A stretch of DNA of 64,000 nt from an uncultured Ureaplasma sp. (GTDB taxonomy: Bacteria; Bacillota_I; Bacilli_A; Mycoplasmatales; Mycoplasmoidaceae), in contig CADCCU010000003.1 of the NCBI GenBank assembly GCA_902800015.1, positions 1-64,000 on the forward strand. Reading direction: 5' to 3'. Below the pieces are notes generated by a model that saw only the letters and a list, made by a program, of their open reading frames with translations, did not search any database and was not told the origin of the DNA. Made by a program: the position numbers and the translations under genes. Numbering within the stretch: the first letter of the stretch is position 1; each line of letters starts with the position of its first letter. Shown here in pieces: positions 1 to 9,568 of the stretch.

Positions 1-315
1 TACAAATTAACTAAAGGTGAAACTGAAAGCGATTTAACTAAATATTTAGGTGGTAAAGCGGCTCACGAAAATCTTATTAATAATATAAAAGATGTTATTA
101 AATCTTATAAATGAATGTTTCTATTAACTGCTTTTACAGTAGTAGCAATAATTGTCCTTGGTTATATCCTTGTTTCTTTAATTAAAGCAGGTGAAGCAAA
201 ATTAGCTGATAAAAATCTATTTCAAGAAATTATAGATGATGTTCAAATTAAACATAATAATAAAAATCAATATATAGTTGCTGATCAAGGAGAATTTGTG
301 CAGTTTGATGATTAA
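1..315 (+). CDS. C-terminal end of a membrane protein (partial)
   Basis: The reading frame is open from the first base and ends with TAA at 313-315, so the 5' part lies outside the window. UGA at 112-114 is read as Trp. The roughly 104 visible residues are a hydrophilic stretch, one strong membrane segment around residues 39-62 (LLTAFTVVAIIVLGYILVSL), and a charged tail of about 40 residues. I do not recognise the family. Its last codons touch the decayed transposase on the other strand, so the C-terminus may have been altered by that insertion. Confidence 0.6.
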
Positions 316-967
316 TAAATTCATAATATTTATCTTTCCAAGTTTTAAATTTAGATTATCAATTATTTGTTTGCTTAATGGATTTAATTTTTAACAGCTC
401 TCTAGATAAACTTAATAATTCTTGACCAACTTGTGTTTTACGATTTAAACTTAGTTTTTATCTAACATTGATCAAACATGGGATTAACATCTTTGAATTT
501 TTGCAGTAAATCATTCTGATTTAATTGCTTTAATTAATCCGTTTTGGTCATCACAAACAACATATTGTGATTCATGATCTACCAAACTAAAACTAATAAC
601 ATGTTTACCATTACTTGCTATCAAGTATGTTTTCTTATTGACTCTTAAACCATCAAGATAGATAACTAGATGTCTATCTTTTGATTCAGGAATAAAAATG
701 TTTCTATTTTTAAATATCTTAGTGTTTCTCCAAAATGTCGATCGGTGGCATCCATATTCAGACATTTTCTTTGAATGGGTAAGATATTCAAAATATTTGA
801 ATAACCATAATTTGGTTTTTAATTTTTTCTTTTTATTATCCTTTGTGTACTATGACATTTAGGGCAATATCACCTATAAGAATCTTTAAATTTATATTTT
901 CCTTTTCGCTGCAAAATATGCCACAAATTGAGCAATATCTGCTGCCATTTTTAATTTTCTTTTTCAT
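305..967 (-). pseudogene. Decayed IS256/IS1249-like transposase remnant
   Basis: Reading the minus strand across several frames recovers one transposase-like protein. It has an N-terminal zinc ribbon (CSICG, then YCPKCHSTQRI in a shifted frame), a helix-turn-helix-like segment (YGCHRSTFWRN, 729-765), a DDE-core-like segment (LVIYLDGLRVNKKTYLIASN), and a C-terminal piece with RKTQVGQELLSLSREL and WKDKYYEFINH near 305-430. At least three frame changes and several stops separate these pieces. The longest intact part is 511-765 (84 aa). The element is therefore dead. The family is judged by eye from this domain order; IS1249-like is my best guess. No clear terminal inverted repeats were found. 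Confidence 0.7.
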
Positions 968-1130
968 AGAACTATATTATGGGTATATAGTTCAAGCATT
1001 TTTTATAATTTTATATATGTATATAAATATACATATATATTTTTTGAAATTTTGTTAAATTTTGCTCACTTTTTGCAACATAGCTCAATTATTTGTTTGT
1101 AGCAACTAATAATATTCACGTATTTTTATA

Positions 1131-1136
1131 TATAAT
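1131..1136 (+). promoter_or_regulatory. -10 box of the rpmH operon
   Basis: TATAAT lies 10 bases before the rpmH ATG and has no purine-rich ribosome binding site after it. The transcript would be leaderless or nearly so, as is common in mycoplasmas. No convincing -35 box is visible. Confidence 0.5.
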
Positions 1137-1145
1137 ATAAGCACT

Positions 1146-1292
1146 ATGAAACGTACATTTCAGCCAAATAAAAGAAAAAGAGCTAAAAATTCTGGATTTA
1201 GAAAACGTAATTCTACTTCTAAAGGACGTAAAGTTCTAAAAGCAAGAAGAATGAAAGGAAGAAAACAAATTTCTTCTTCTGATGAAAAATAA
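1146..1292 (+). CDS. rpmH: Ribosomal protein L34
   Basis: 48 aa, beginning [19 protein letters not shown], the L34 signature of the large ribosomal subunit, and very basic throughout. The C-terminal SSSDEK is a slightly longer tail than usual. It overlaps the start of rnpA by 11 bases, the widely conserved rpmH-rnpA pair. dnaA, often found upstream of rpmH, is not in this window; a transposase remnant is there instead. Confidence 0.97.
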   Translation: MKRTFQPNKRKRAKNSGFRKRNSTSKGRKVLKARRMKGRKQISSSDEK

Positions 1293-1614
1293 TATTAGAT
1301 TTTTAGTAATAAGAAAAAACTCTGAAATTTCTGATATTTTACAAACAGGGTATTCTTTGTCGAATGAATGTTTTACAATCAAATATATAAAAACTAAAGA
1401 CAAATACCAATTTGCTATTGCAACAAGTAAAAAAATATTTAAAACTGCTGTACAAAGAAACAAAATTAAAAGACAAATAAGAACATTTGTACAGAAAATA
1501 GTTAAAATTACGCCAGTCAAGTTTTTAATTATTGTAAAAAAGCAATATTTAAAAAACACTTATGCAAAAAATAATTTGTTATTTCTAAATTTAATAAATA
1601 AAATAAAAGAATAA
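1282..1614 (+). CDS. rnpA: Ribonuclease P protein component
   Basis: 110 aa, the usual size. The basic RNA-binding helix is visible as [18 protein letters not shown] (family pattern AVxRNxxKRxxRE). The protein assists the RNase P RNA in maturing tRNA 5' ends. The start overlaps rpmH, and the stop directly abuts yidC (TAA then ATG), so the genes are probably translationally coupled. The RNase P RNA gene was not seen in this window. Confidence 0.95.
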   Translation: MKNNIRFLVIRKNSEISDILQTGYSLSNECFTIKYIKTKDKYQFAIATSKKIFKTAVQRNKIKRQIRTFVQKIVKITPVKFLIIVKKQYLKNTYAKNNLLFLNLINKIKE

Positions 1615-2754
1615 ATGAGTAACCAACCAGCTTTTAATTATAGTTCATTATCAAATAAGACTGATTCAGGTAATGTATCAAGTCCTTTTTGAGTTAAACC
1701 AAAAAACGATGCAACTAAAATCAAAGCTATACTTAAACAAATATGAAAATGAATCAAACTTTTAGTTCTGTTATTCTTTTTTGTTATGGGTCTATGGGGA
1801 TGCTTTCAAACATCATTTGATCCTAAAGTAGCAACCAATACAAGTATTGGCAGTGGCCTTGAATTTGGTTTTATGTTTGGAACTACCGGTGATGCTTTAT
1901 ATGATTTATCTGGTGGCCCAGGTCAAGAGTTCCATTCATTTAATACATGGAGCATTGTTTATGGCCCATTTTACTCTTTGTTCGTATGGCCAGGTGCATG
2001 ACTAACATTACAAATAACATGATCTACTCATAGTGCATGAGGTTCACTCAACGCTTTATTAGGTATTTTTGTTTTGATTTCAATTATTAGAGTGTTTACA
2101 ACAGTTGTTACAATTAAATCAACGCTTCAAAACGAGAAGATGAACGAAGTTAATGCTAAATTATCAGAAATTAATGCTAAATATAAAGGCACCAGCGATG
2201 TTCAATCTAAACAAATGAAGCAGCAAGAAATAATGCAATTATATAAAAAGAATAATGTTCGTCCTTTTGCTGCTTTTGAACAGATACTAATTACATTACC
2301 TATCTTCTTAATTGTTTACCGAGTTGTTACTATTTTAAGACCTCTAAAAGGTGCTGTTTTATTTAATATTTGAAGTTTCTCTGCTGCCCCATTAACTACT
2401 ATGTTTTCACAATTTGTAAACGGTGGTTGAACATACATATTCTTTATTATTATTGTTGTTCCTGTTCAATTCGTGTCAACATGGTTACCACAATATTGAG
2501 CAAAGAAACGAAATCGTGCTGCTACAACATTGACTCAAAAAGGCACAAAAGATTTAAAGAAACGTGTTATCTTCCAATATGTATTTGCAGGCGCAATGTC
2601 ATTAATTGTTTTGTTTACTCCTTGTGGTGTTGGTGTATATTGGTTCTTTAATGCTTGTTTTGCAATTTTGCAATCTTATGTAATGCATCAAATTATAATT
2701 ACACAAAGAAAACGTAAATTTAGACAAAGTATTGGAAATATAACAATTGTTTAA
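1615..2754 (+). CDS. yidC: Membrane protein insertase YidC/OxaA
   Basis: 379 aa, with UGA read as Trp at several sites. A first hydrophobic segment near residues 48-62 ends in GLWGC, which may be a lipobox. The conserved insertase core follows, with the cytoplasmic loop ([17 protein letters not shown]) and membrane segments such as [15 protein letters not shown] and [16 protein letters not shown]. It inserts proteins into the cell membrane with or without SecY. It follows rnpA without a gap and overlaps rsmA by one base, the conserved rnpA-yidC order. Confidence 0.95.
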
Positions 2755-3566
2755 TGGAATTAATTAATCCATCAAAATATATCAAAAGAAACAAATTTAA
2801 TCCTTCAAAGAAAATGGGTCAAAATTTTTTAGTTGACCAAAACATAATCAATCATATCATCTCAATTGTTAAAAACTATAAATGCGATGCTATTATTGAG
2901 ATTGGACCAGGATTAGGGGCTATAACTAAATATTTATGTGAATTAGATATTGATGTTCATTTAATTGAAGTAGATAAAAGGTTATTTGAATATTTAAGTG
3001 AACATTATAATGACAAAACAAAAGTTAAGTTATATTGTCAAGATGTTCTAAAATTTGATTTGGACTCAATTGCTAAAAAATATAAAAAATGTATTATTGT
3101 AAGTAATTTACCATATTCAATCAGTTCATTAGTGATCATTCATTTTTTACAAAGTCAAAATATAAAAACAATGTTTTGCATGTTGCAAAAAGAACTAGTT
3201 GATCGAATGCTAGCAGCTCCGCATACAAAAGCTTATAGTTCTTTTAGTGTGCTTATGCAAAAATATACAAATATCAAAAGGTTAATAGATGTAGATAATA
3301 ATTGTTTTGTGCCACCGCCAGAAGTAAAGTCTAACTTTATAATGATTGAAAAAAAATCAAATATATCATTTGATGTTAAATTCAATAAGTTTATTAAATT
3401 AATTTTTTCTTCAAAAAGAAAAACATTATATAACAACTTAAAATCAAAATATTCTAAAGTACAAATAATGGATTTATATAAAAATATGGGTTTAGATAAA
3501 AGCCTTAGGGCAGAAGAATTATCATACAGTGATATCGAACTAATATATAAATATATTGAAAAATAA
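2754..3566 (+). CDS. rsmA: 16S rRNA (adenine1518-N6/adenine1519-N6) dimethyltransferase
   Basis: 270 aa, standard length. Motifs seen: KKMGQNFLVD near residue 20, the SAM-binding IEIGPGLGAITKYL, and catalytic VSNLPYSISS. It dimethylates the two adenines of the 3' terminal 16S rRNA hairpin late in small-subunit assembly. Its ATG overlaps the yidC stop (TAATG). ispE follows two bases later, and the rsmA-ispE neighbourhood is frequent in Firmicutes. Confidence 0.97.
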   Translation: MELINPSKYIKRNKFNPSKKMGQNFLVDQNIINHIISIVKNYKCDAIIEIGPGLGAITKYLCELDIDVHLIEVDKRLFEYLSEHYNDKTKVKLYCQDVLKFDLDSIAKKYKKCIIVSNLPYSISSLVIIHFLQSQNIKTMFCMLQKELVDRMLAAPHTKAYSSFSVLMQKYTNIKRLIDVDNNCFVPPPEVKSNFIMIEKKSNISFDVKFNKFIKLIFSSKRKTLYNNLKSKYSKVQIMDLYKNMGLDKSLRAEELSYSDIELIYKYIEK

Positions 3567-3568
3567 CT

Positions 3569-4354
3569 ATGTATAAAAAAGCATTTGGCAAAATAAATAT
3601 TATTTTAAAAGTACATAATAAAAAAGCTAATGAATCAAAACATCAGATAGATTCAGTTATGCAAATCTGTAATAAAGTATATGACAAGATTAAAATTAAG
3701 CCAGCTAAAAATTTTGATGTTAAATATGTAAATTCATATAAACAAAATATTTCATTTGATGATTGTAGTATTTCTAAAATTGTGAAATGATTTAAAAGCA
3801 ATTTCCCAAATAGTAATACAAATTTTCAAGTGAATGTAATTAAGAATATACCAATAAATTCAGGATTTGGCGGCGAATCAACAGATGCAGCTTTTGTTCT
3901 TAGTTTTTTAATTTGCAAAAACAATATACCTGAATTGACTAATAAACAAATCAAAGATATAGCTATCAATGTTGGTAGTGATATTCCTTTTTTCTTAAGT
4001 AGAGCACACACTGCGCACGTTACTGGTTTTGGTGATGAAGTTAAAATAATTAAAAAAGCGCAAGTTCATTATAAGATCTATCCAATAAAGGAAAAATGCA
4101 GTTCAAAAAATATATATGAAGCTTTGGACAAAGACACAAATTTTCAATCAAAATATACAAGTAGTTCATTATATGTTGATGTTCTTAATAATGAATATAC
4201 ATTTACTGATTATTACAATGATTTACAAAATTATGTATTTCAACTTTATCCAGAAGTTAAAAAGCATTATGATAAATTGAATAATTTTGCAAAACATCCA
4301 ATAATAGTTAATGGAGCGGGTTCTTATTTAATTATCTTTAATTCCGATTATTAA
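3569..4354 (+). CDS. ispE: 4-diphosphocytidyl-2-C-methyl-D-erythritol kinase
   Basis: 261 aa, with one UGA-Trp at 3788-3790. GHMP-kinase features: KAFGKINIILKV at the N-terminus (catalytic Lys), the glycine-rich ATP loop IPINSGFGGESTDAA, and NVGSDIPFFLS with the catalytic Asp. It phosphorylates CDP-methylerythritol in the MEP pathway to isoprenoids. ispD and ispF lie within 3 kb, supporting a working pathway. The last 17 bases overlap the convergent ispD gene, and no terminator fits between them. Confidence 0.93.
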
Positions 4355-4991
4355 TTTTCTTAGCAAACACTAAATCTTTTTTAAATGTGATCTTAAAGTT
4401 TAATGGTGAGCCATCATATAAATTCCTTTTATTTAATTTAAGGTTCAATGAAGAAAATAAGTCATTACCATTTTGTTGTTTATCATTTCAATATTTAAAT
4501 TGAAATGATTGAGGCGTTTGAACACAATATATTTTATCCCTAGAAATATATTTGATATTATTATCGATCGTAATAATTGAGTCAGAAAGTTTTACGCATG
4601 CACAAGCATAACCTTCTTTTTTTGAAACACTAATACTTTTATTTATTAATTCATTTGTAACAAAAACACGATCACCATCTAAAGTAACGATAATATCATT
4701 AGGTTTTAAATTATTGATAATATATTTCATACCAATATTTAATGATTGTTGACGAGAAATTTTACTTCCAACAATAATAGAAATTTTTTTATTTGTTTTA
4801 TATTGCTTTTCAATTATTGTTTTTTCATTTTCATTAACAATTAAAATAATTTTATTTATTAGTTTATTTTGTAAACAAGTACTTGCAACAAAATTAAAAA
4901 CACGTTTTTTATTAATTAAGGATAAATTTTTTGATTGCGTGTTCTTAAATCTTTGACCTTTTCCAGCTAAAAGAATAAGTGCATAAACCAT
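4338..4991 (-). CDS. ispD: 2-C-methyl-D-erythritol 4-phosphate cytidylyltransferase
   Basis: 217 aa. Nucleotidyltransferase loop LLAGKGQRFKNTQSKNLSLI at the N-terminus, where the usual PKQ is SKN. DGDRVFVTNELI and VQTPQSFQF match IspD landmarks (DxARP-like and TPQ). A UGA-Trp follows the TPQ segment. It makes CDP-methylerythritol from MEP and CTP. It overlaps the folD stop by one base (TAATG), so folD and ispD form an operon. Its 3' end overlaps ispE tail to tail. The loop is less canonical than usual, so its activity is less certain than its family. Confidence 0.88.
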
Positions 4992-5851
4992 TATGCAATT
5001 CCTTTTTGTGATTTTGTCAAATTAATTAAATTAATTAAAACCATCATGACAGTCATAGGGCCAACACCACCAGGTACAGGTGTTATTAAATCAACTTTAT
5101 CTTTTACATCTTCAAAATCAACATCACCGCAAGTTTTGTTATCTGGTAATCTATTAATACCTACATCAATAACTGTAGCACCTTGTTTTACAAAATTTTT
5201 ATTAAAAAATTTTGGACTACCAATAGCAGCGATTAAAATATCAGCATTTGAACAAATTTGTGCTAAATTTTTGGTATGTGAATGACAAATTGTTACGGTT
5301 GCATTTTCAAGTAATAGTAATCCAGCCAAAGGTTTACCTACTATATTACTTCTTCCAACAATAACAACATTAGCACCATCTAAATTAACTTTTGAACGTT
5401 TTAATAATTCAATAACCGCTGCAGGCGTACAATTTTTTAAACTAATATCATGTTTTTTAGCAGTTCATAACTTTCCAACATTTTTTAATGTAAAACAATC
5501 AACATCTTTTTCTGGTGATATCTCTTCCAAAACATGTTCTTCATTAATTTGTTTTGTTAAAGGTAGTTGAACTAAAACACCATTAATATTTTTGTCATTA
5601 TTCAATTTATGAATTTCTTGAATTAGTTCCTCTTCAGAAATAGTATCTGGAAACCTATATAACAAATTTTTACAATTTAAACCTTCAAGAAGTTTCATTT
5701 TATTACGAATGTAAATATTACTACTTGGATTGTCTCCAACTTGTATAATTGCTAAAGTAGGAACTATTCCCTTGGCAAATAATTCATTTATCTGCTGCCT
5801 TATTTCTTCTTTCATTACAGAAGCAATCTGTTTTCCATCAATTAATCTCAT
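4991..5851 (-). CDS. folD: Bifunctional methylenetetrahydrofolate dehydrogenase/cyclohydrolase
   Basis: 286 aa after reading the TGA at 5465-5467 as Trp. Motifs: IQVGDNPSSNIYIRNKMKL (substrate Tyr and Lys), VQLPLTKQINEEHVLEEISPEKDVD, and the C-terminal PVPGGVGPMTVMMVL. It interconverts methylene-, methenyl- and formyl-tetrahydrofolate for one-carbon supply, including formyl-Met-tRNA. It is first gene of a folD-ispD operon and divergent from ispF, with only 34 bases between start codons. Confidence 0.96.
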
Positions 5852-5854
5852 AAC

Positions 5855-5875
5855 ATTATCTATATAATAGATAAT
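5855..5875. promoter_or_regulatory. Palindromic divergent promoter folD/ispF
   Basis: A perfect 9-base inverted repeat (ATTATCTAT, 3-base spacer, ATAGATAAT) fills the 34-base gap between the two start codons. TATAAT on the plus strand (5863-5868) sits about 18 bases before the ispF ATG, and the mirror strand offers a near -10. Neither gene has a Shine-Dalgarno sequence, so both transcripts are probably leaderless or nearly so. The symmetry could also be an operator. Confidence 0.5.
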
Positions 5876-5885
5876 ATATTTTATT

Positions 5886-6362
5886 ATGATTACTTCTCGA
5901 AAAATATTATTTGGTGAAAGTATTGATTTTCACAAATTAATTAAATGTAAAAATAGTTCTATTATTTTAAGCGATGTAAAAATTAGATCTGAATATCAAA
6001 TTAAAGCGCATTCAGATGGTGATTTAGTTATGCATGCAATAGCTAATGCAATTTTAGGCGCATGTGGGAAAGGTGATATAGGACTTTATTTTCCTGATAA
6101 TAAAAAAGAATATAAAGGTATAGATTCTACACTAATTTTATTATTTGCAATATCACAATTACCTAAAGATTTTAAAATTAATAATATTGATTTAACGATC
6201 ATTTTTGATAAAACTAAATTATCATCATATCGCGATAAAATGGTTAAAAACTTAAGTATATTAACAAAGTGCAAAGATATAAATGTTAAATTTACAAGAT
6301 TTGAAGACGATGTAGAAATGATTGGTTGTTCTTGCATTGTATCAATCATCAAAAATAAATAA
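5886..6362 (+). CDS. ispF: 2-C-methyl-D-erythritol 2,4-cyclodiphosphate synthase
   Basis: 158 aa, normal size. ESIDFHKL carries the metal-binding Asp and His. AHSDGDLVMHAIANAILGAC and GDIGLYFPDN are the family signatures, and the third metal-binding His is in HAI. It cyclises the CDP-ME phosphate to MEcPP in the MEP pathway. It is transcribed alone, divergent from folD, and ends at a terminator shared with the convergent HU gene. Confidence 0.95.
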   Translation: MITSRKILFGESIDFHKLIKCKNSSIILSDVKIRSEYQIKAHSDGDLVMHAIANAILGACGKGDIGLYFPDNKKEYKGIDSTLILLFAISQLPKDFKINNIDLTIIFDKTKLSSYRDKMVKNLSILTKCKDINVKFTRFEDDVEMIGCSCIVSIIKNK

Positions 6363-6387
6363 CTTGAATTCTCATAAGAGATATTAA

Positions 6388-6421
6388 TAAAAAAAGAGCG
6401 TGTGTCGACGCTCTTTTTTAA
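6388..6421. terminator. Bidirectional terminator between ispF and HU
   Basis: AAAAAGAGCG, an 8-base loop, then CGCTCTTTTTT. Both strands give a GC-containing stem followed by a T run, so the hairpin can end the convergent ispF and HU transcripts. Confidence 0.85.
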
Positions 6422-6437
6422 AACTTATAAGAATAAA

Positions 6438-6728
6438 TTATCTTTTATTAACTGATTCTTTGAAGTCTTTTCCAGCACGTAATTTAATTCTGTTAGATGC
6501 AGGAATAGTAATTTTCTTGCCAGTAGCTGGGTTGATACCTTTTCTAGCTTTAGCACGAACAATAACTAATTTACCTAAACCGAATAGGTTGAATTCTCCA
6601 TTTTTCTTTAATTCTTGTTTAATGTAAGAATTCATTCATTTAATAAATTTATCAGTTTCAGTTTTAGCCATTCCTGTAGCTGCAGCTACATCATTAGTTA
6701 CTTCTTTTAAAGTTTTAATTTTAGACAT
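6438..6728 (-). CDS. hup: DNA-binding protein HU
   Basis: 96 aa, starting at the ATG at 6728 after AAGGAG. One UGA-Trp in FIKWMNSYI. The DNA-binding arm is clear: FNLFGLGKLVIVRAKARKG, then INPATGKKITIPASNRIKLRAGKD. It is a nucleoid protein that bends DNA. A start at the internal Met of the 65-aa uninterrupted stretch would lose the N-terminal helices, so the longer start is correct. Confidence 0.96.
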
Positions 6729-6789
6729 TTTTTTCTCCTTTATGTGCATATTATATAACATTTTGACTATTTTTTCAATACTTTTTTAC

Positions 6790-7512
6790 TTAAAACAGTG
6801 TTTTAGGCTTGTTTATAAAAACACGTTTATGAGCAGTTTGCTTATGTAATTTTTCAATTCTATTTTTTGCTGTTTTGCTTATTGGTTTACCTACTAAATA
6901 ATTATCGATTTCAACATAGCTAACTTTTAATTCTTTTTCATCAGTTTGGCCTTTATATAAACCTGCTGTTGGAATTCGATCAATAATTGATTGAGGAACT
7001 TTTAAATATTTACTAATTTCATATACATTACTTTTAGTTAACGAAGCAATAGGTGCAAGGTCTCCTGATACATCTCCAAATTTTGTAAAATATCCTACAT
7101 AAATTTCATCCGCATTGGATGTGCCAACAACTAAAAGATTTTTCTCTTGTGCAATGCCATATAAGCAAATTGAACGCAATCTAACTTTTAAATTATTTAG
7201 TGAAAGTTTATTTTTAACGTTTATCAAAAATTTAATTTTTTGTAAACTTTGTAATAAGTCAATTCGATTAATTTTTATATTGAATGACTTTTCCAAATCT
7301 TTTAAATATTTTAATTCCTCTTTATTTTGTTGAAAATAAAAATAATAAGGATATATCTTTATATTTTTAATTTGTTTGCATAATGCTAAACAGCATGCAG
7401 AATCTATACCACCAGAGACGCCAATAACAACACCGTCTTTTTTAGCATTTGTAATTTCTTTACTAATTCAATTTGTTAAATTGTCAATTTGTTTTTTTAT
7501 TTTATTATTCAT
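6790..7512 (-). CDS. nadE: NH3-dependent NAD+ synthetase
   Basis: 240 aa, typical for the ammonia-dependent form. ATP-pyrophosphatase loop VIGVSGGIDSACCLAL near residue 30, then VVGTSNADEIYVGYFTKFGD and DLAPIASLTKSNVYEISKYL. It amidates nicotinate adenine dinucleotide in the last step of NAD synthesis. The ATG at 7512 is one base past the obgE stop on this strand, so it is probably co-transcribed with obgE. Confidence 0.95.
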
Positions 7513-7513
7513 A

Positions 7514-8797
7514 TTAATCTATCACCATTTCATTTCCATAAATTAGTAATGTATCACCTTTTGCACCGCCAAGCTTTTTAATTTTATTTTCGACATCTAA
7601 ATTTTTAATTTTTTGGTTAAATCTAATTATATTATCATTGGTTTTTAAAGGAATACGGTTGGACCAATATTCTAAATATTTAGATTTAATTTCCCATGTA
7701 TGATCATCAATTTGATTTATTTGAACATGTTCCTTATAATCAATTTGTTTCTTAAGTTCAATAATTTTTATTTTCTTTTTATTTTCAAATTTTATTTGTT
7801 GTTTTTTTACATCAACATACAAATTGTAAATTCTATTTATCAATTCTTGAATGTTGGTTTTGTTTTTAGCACTGATAACTAAAACTTCTTTGTGCCCAAC
7901 AACTTTCTTAAGTTTTTTTAATTGTGTTTCAGCATTTTCACAATCTATTTTATTAGCAACAATTAATATTGGTTTTTTTAATAATTCAGCATTATATTGT
8001 TGCAATTCAAATTGAATTGTTTTATATGCTTGTTCAATATCTATATTATCATCAATATTTAATGAAATTAAATGGATTAAGATAGAACATCTTTCTATAT
8101 GTTTTAAAAATTCATGTCCTAGTCCTTTACCTTTAGATGCGCCAGATATTAACCCTGGAATATCTGCAACAACCATTTTTGTATTTTTATATTCACAAAT
8201 GCCAAGGATTGGATTTAATGTTGTAAACTCATAATTAGCAATTTTAGGTCTAGATGATGTTATAGCACTTATCAAAGTAGATTTTCCAGCATTAGGAAGA
8301 CCAACTAAACCTATATCAGACATATATTTAATAACAAATCTTGCTTTTAATGATTCGCCTATATCACCATTTTCATATAGATTAGGAATTTTATTTTGTG
8401 CATTAGCAAATCAACCATTGCCATGGCCACCTTTTCCACCATTACAAATAACTTTAGTTTCACCGTGTTTTAAAATCTCAACTACTTGTTTACTAGTAGT
8501 TTGGTCAAAAATAACAGTTCCTAGTGGAACATGGATAACATTATCTAAACCTCTTTTACCACTAGCTAATTTAGTTGCACCGTTTTCTCCATTTTGAGCA
8601 GTAATCCGTTTATAGTTTTTAAGATGTAATAAATCATTAACATTATGATCGCCAAAAACAATGATGTCACCACCATCACCACCATCACCACCATATGGTC
8701 CACCATATGGATTATGTGCTTCTCTTCGTCAAGCAACGATTCCATTGCCACCATTACCAGCTTTTAATTCAATAAAACATTCATCAACAAGTTTCAT
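7514..8797 (-). CDS. obgE: GTPase ObgE/CgtA
   Basis: 427 aa with UGA-Trp at two sites in the first third. The N-terminal glycine-rich Obg fold (KAGNGGNGIVAWRREAHNP, then repeated GGDGGDGGD) covers about 1-155. The G domain follows with GLVGLPNAGKST (P-loop), DIPGLISGASKGKGLG (switch II), NKID and ISAKNK. A C-terminal OCT-like domain of about 70 residues completes it. It is an essential GTPase of large-subunit assembly. prpC lies 3 bases upstream in the same operon. Confidence 0.97.
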
Positions 8798-8800
8798 GAT

Positions 8801-9568
8801 TTAATTAATTTCTTTAGTTAATTGAATAATAATACCAGATAAATTGTCATTTGAATGATTATTTAATGCTTTTTTAATAGTTTGTGGCACTACATCTTCA
8901 AATTCATTTGATCCTAATTTATGAATAACTTCGTTTACATAAGATAATTCAATAAAGTTATACAAACCATCACTACTTAAAAATATAACATCATTATAAT
9001 CAACTTTAAATGTTGAATAACTAAACTTCATACGTTCATGCTTAATATCAGAAGAATCGATAAAATTAGTTAAAGATAGCAAATTATTTGCATTTGCTTT
9101 AAAACTAATTTGTGGTGCATGATTATCAACTAAAAAATTAAACAAATTATGATCTTTAGTTTTTACAAATCATTTATATTGGTTCATCGAAAAATGATAT
9201 AAACGAGAGTCACCAATATTAAATACATAAACATTCATATTAGAAATTAAACATAAAACAATTGTCGTTCCTACACGAATTTCTTTTGTTTTGAATAAAT
9301 TATTTAACTGCGATGAAGCAAATTGCAAAGTTTTTTTAAATCATAATTTAGGAAACAATATATGTTTTCTATGAGAAAAACAAGTTTTAAAAGCATTAAC
9401 AACTAATCTTGAAGCTTGGTCACTATTTTTTTCACTACCTATACCGTCACAAACAATAGCAAGACATTGATTGGTATTATTAATACCGATATAAACAGCA
9501 TCTTCATTGTTTGTTTTAATCCCTTTATCTGAAGATATAGAACACATGTATTTAAATTTGTTTTTCAT
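8801..9568 (-). CDS. prpC: PP2C-type serine/threonine protein phosphatase
   Basis: 255 aa after reading two UGA-Trp codons. Metal-binding motifs are present: KTNNEDAVYIG, the DGIGSEKNSDQAS equivalent of the DGMGGH motif, GDSR, SSDGLYNF, and a C-terminal NDNLSGIIIQL. It removes phosphate from Ser/Thr, usually against a PrkC/PknB kinase encoded next door. Here the next gene is obgE and no kinase lies in the window. The rlmN stop overlaps its start by 17 bases, the conserved rlmN-prpC pair. Confidence 0.93.

Noticed and set aside
843-1058. 71-aa plus-strand hydrophobic ORF
   Set aside because: It is antisense to the zinc-ribbon end of the dead transposase and has no ribosome binding site.
1081-1145. 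Replication origin with DnaA boxes before rpmH
   Set aside because: rpmH-rnpA often lies near oriC, but no clear TTATCCACA-type boxes or dnaA/dnaN genes are present.
1236-1559. Hydrophobic minus-strand ORF opposite rnpA
   Set aside because: It is the mirror of rnpA; Lys/Asn-rich AT codons give hydrophobic antisense frames. The same applies to antisense frames opposite obgE, rplX, polymerase and gyrA.
5330-5464. Apparent frameshift or split in folD
   Set aside because: The break is a single in-frame TGA at 5465-5467, read as Trp. The frame is continuous from 5851 to 4991. The same explains the splits in dnaE, rplC, secY, ligA, cysS, pepF and others.
8566-8754. Minus-strand ORF of 62 aa rich in His/Met/Val
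   Set aside because: It is an out-of-frame reading of the glycine-rich Obg domain of obgE.
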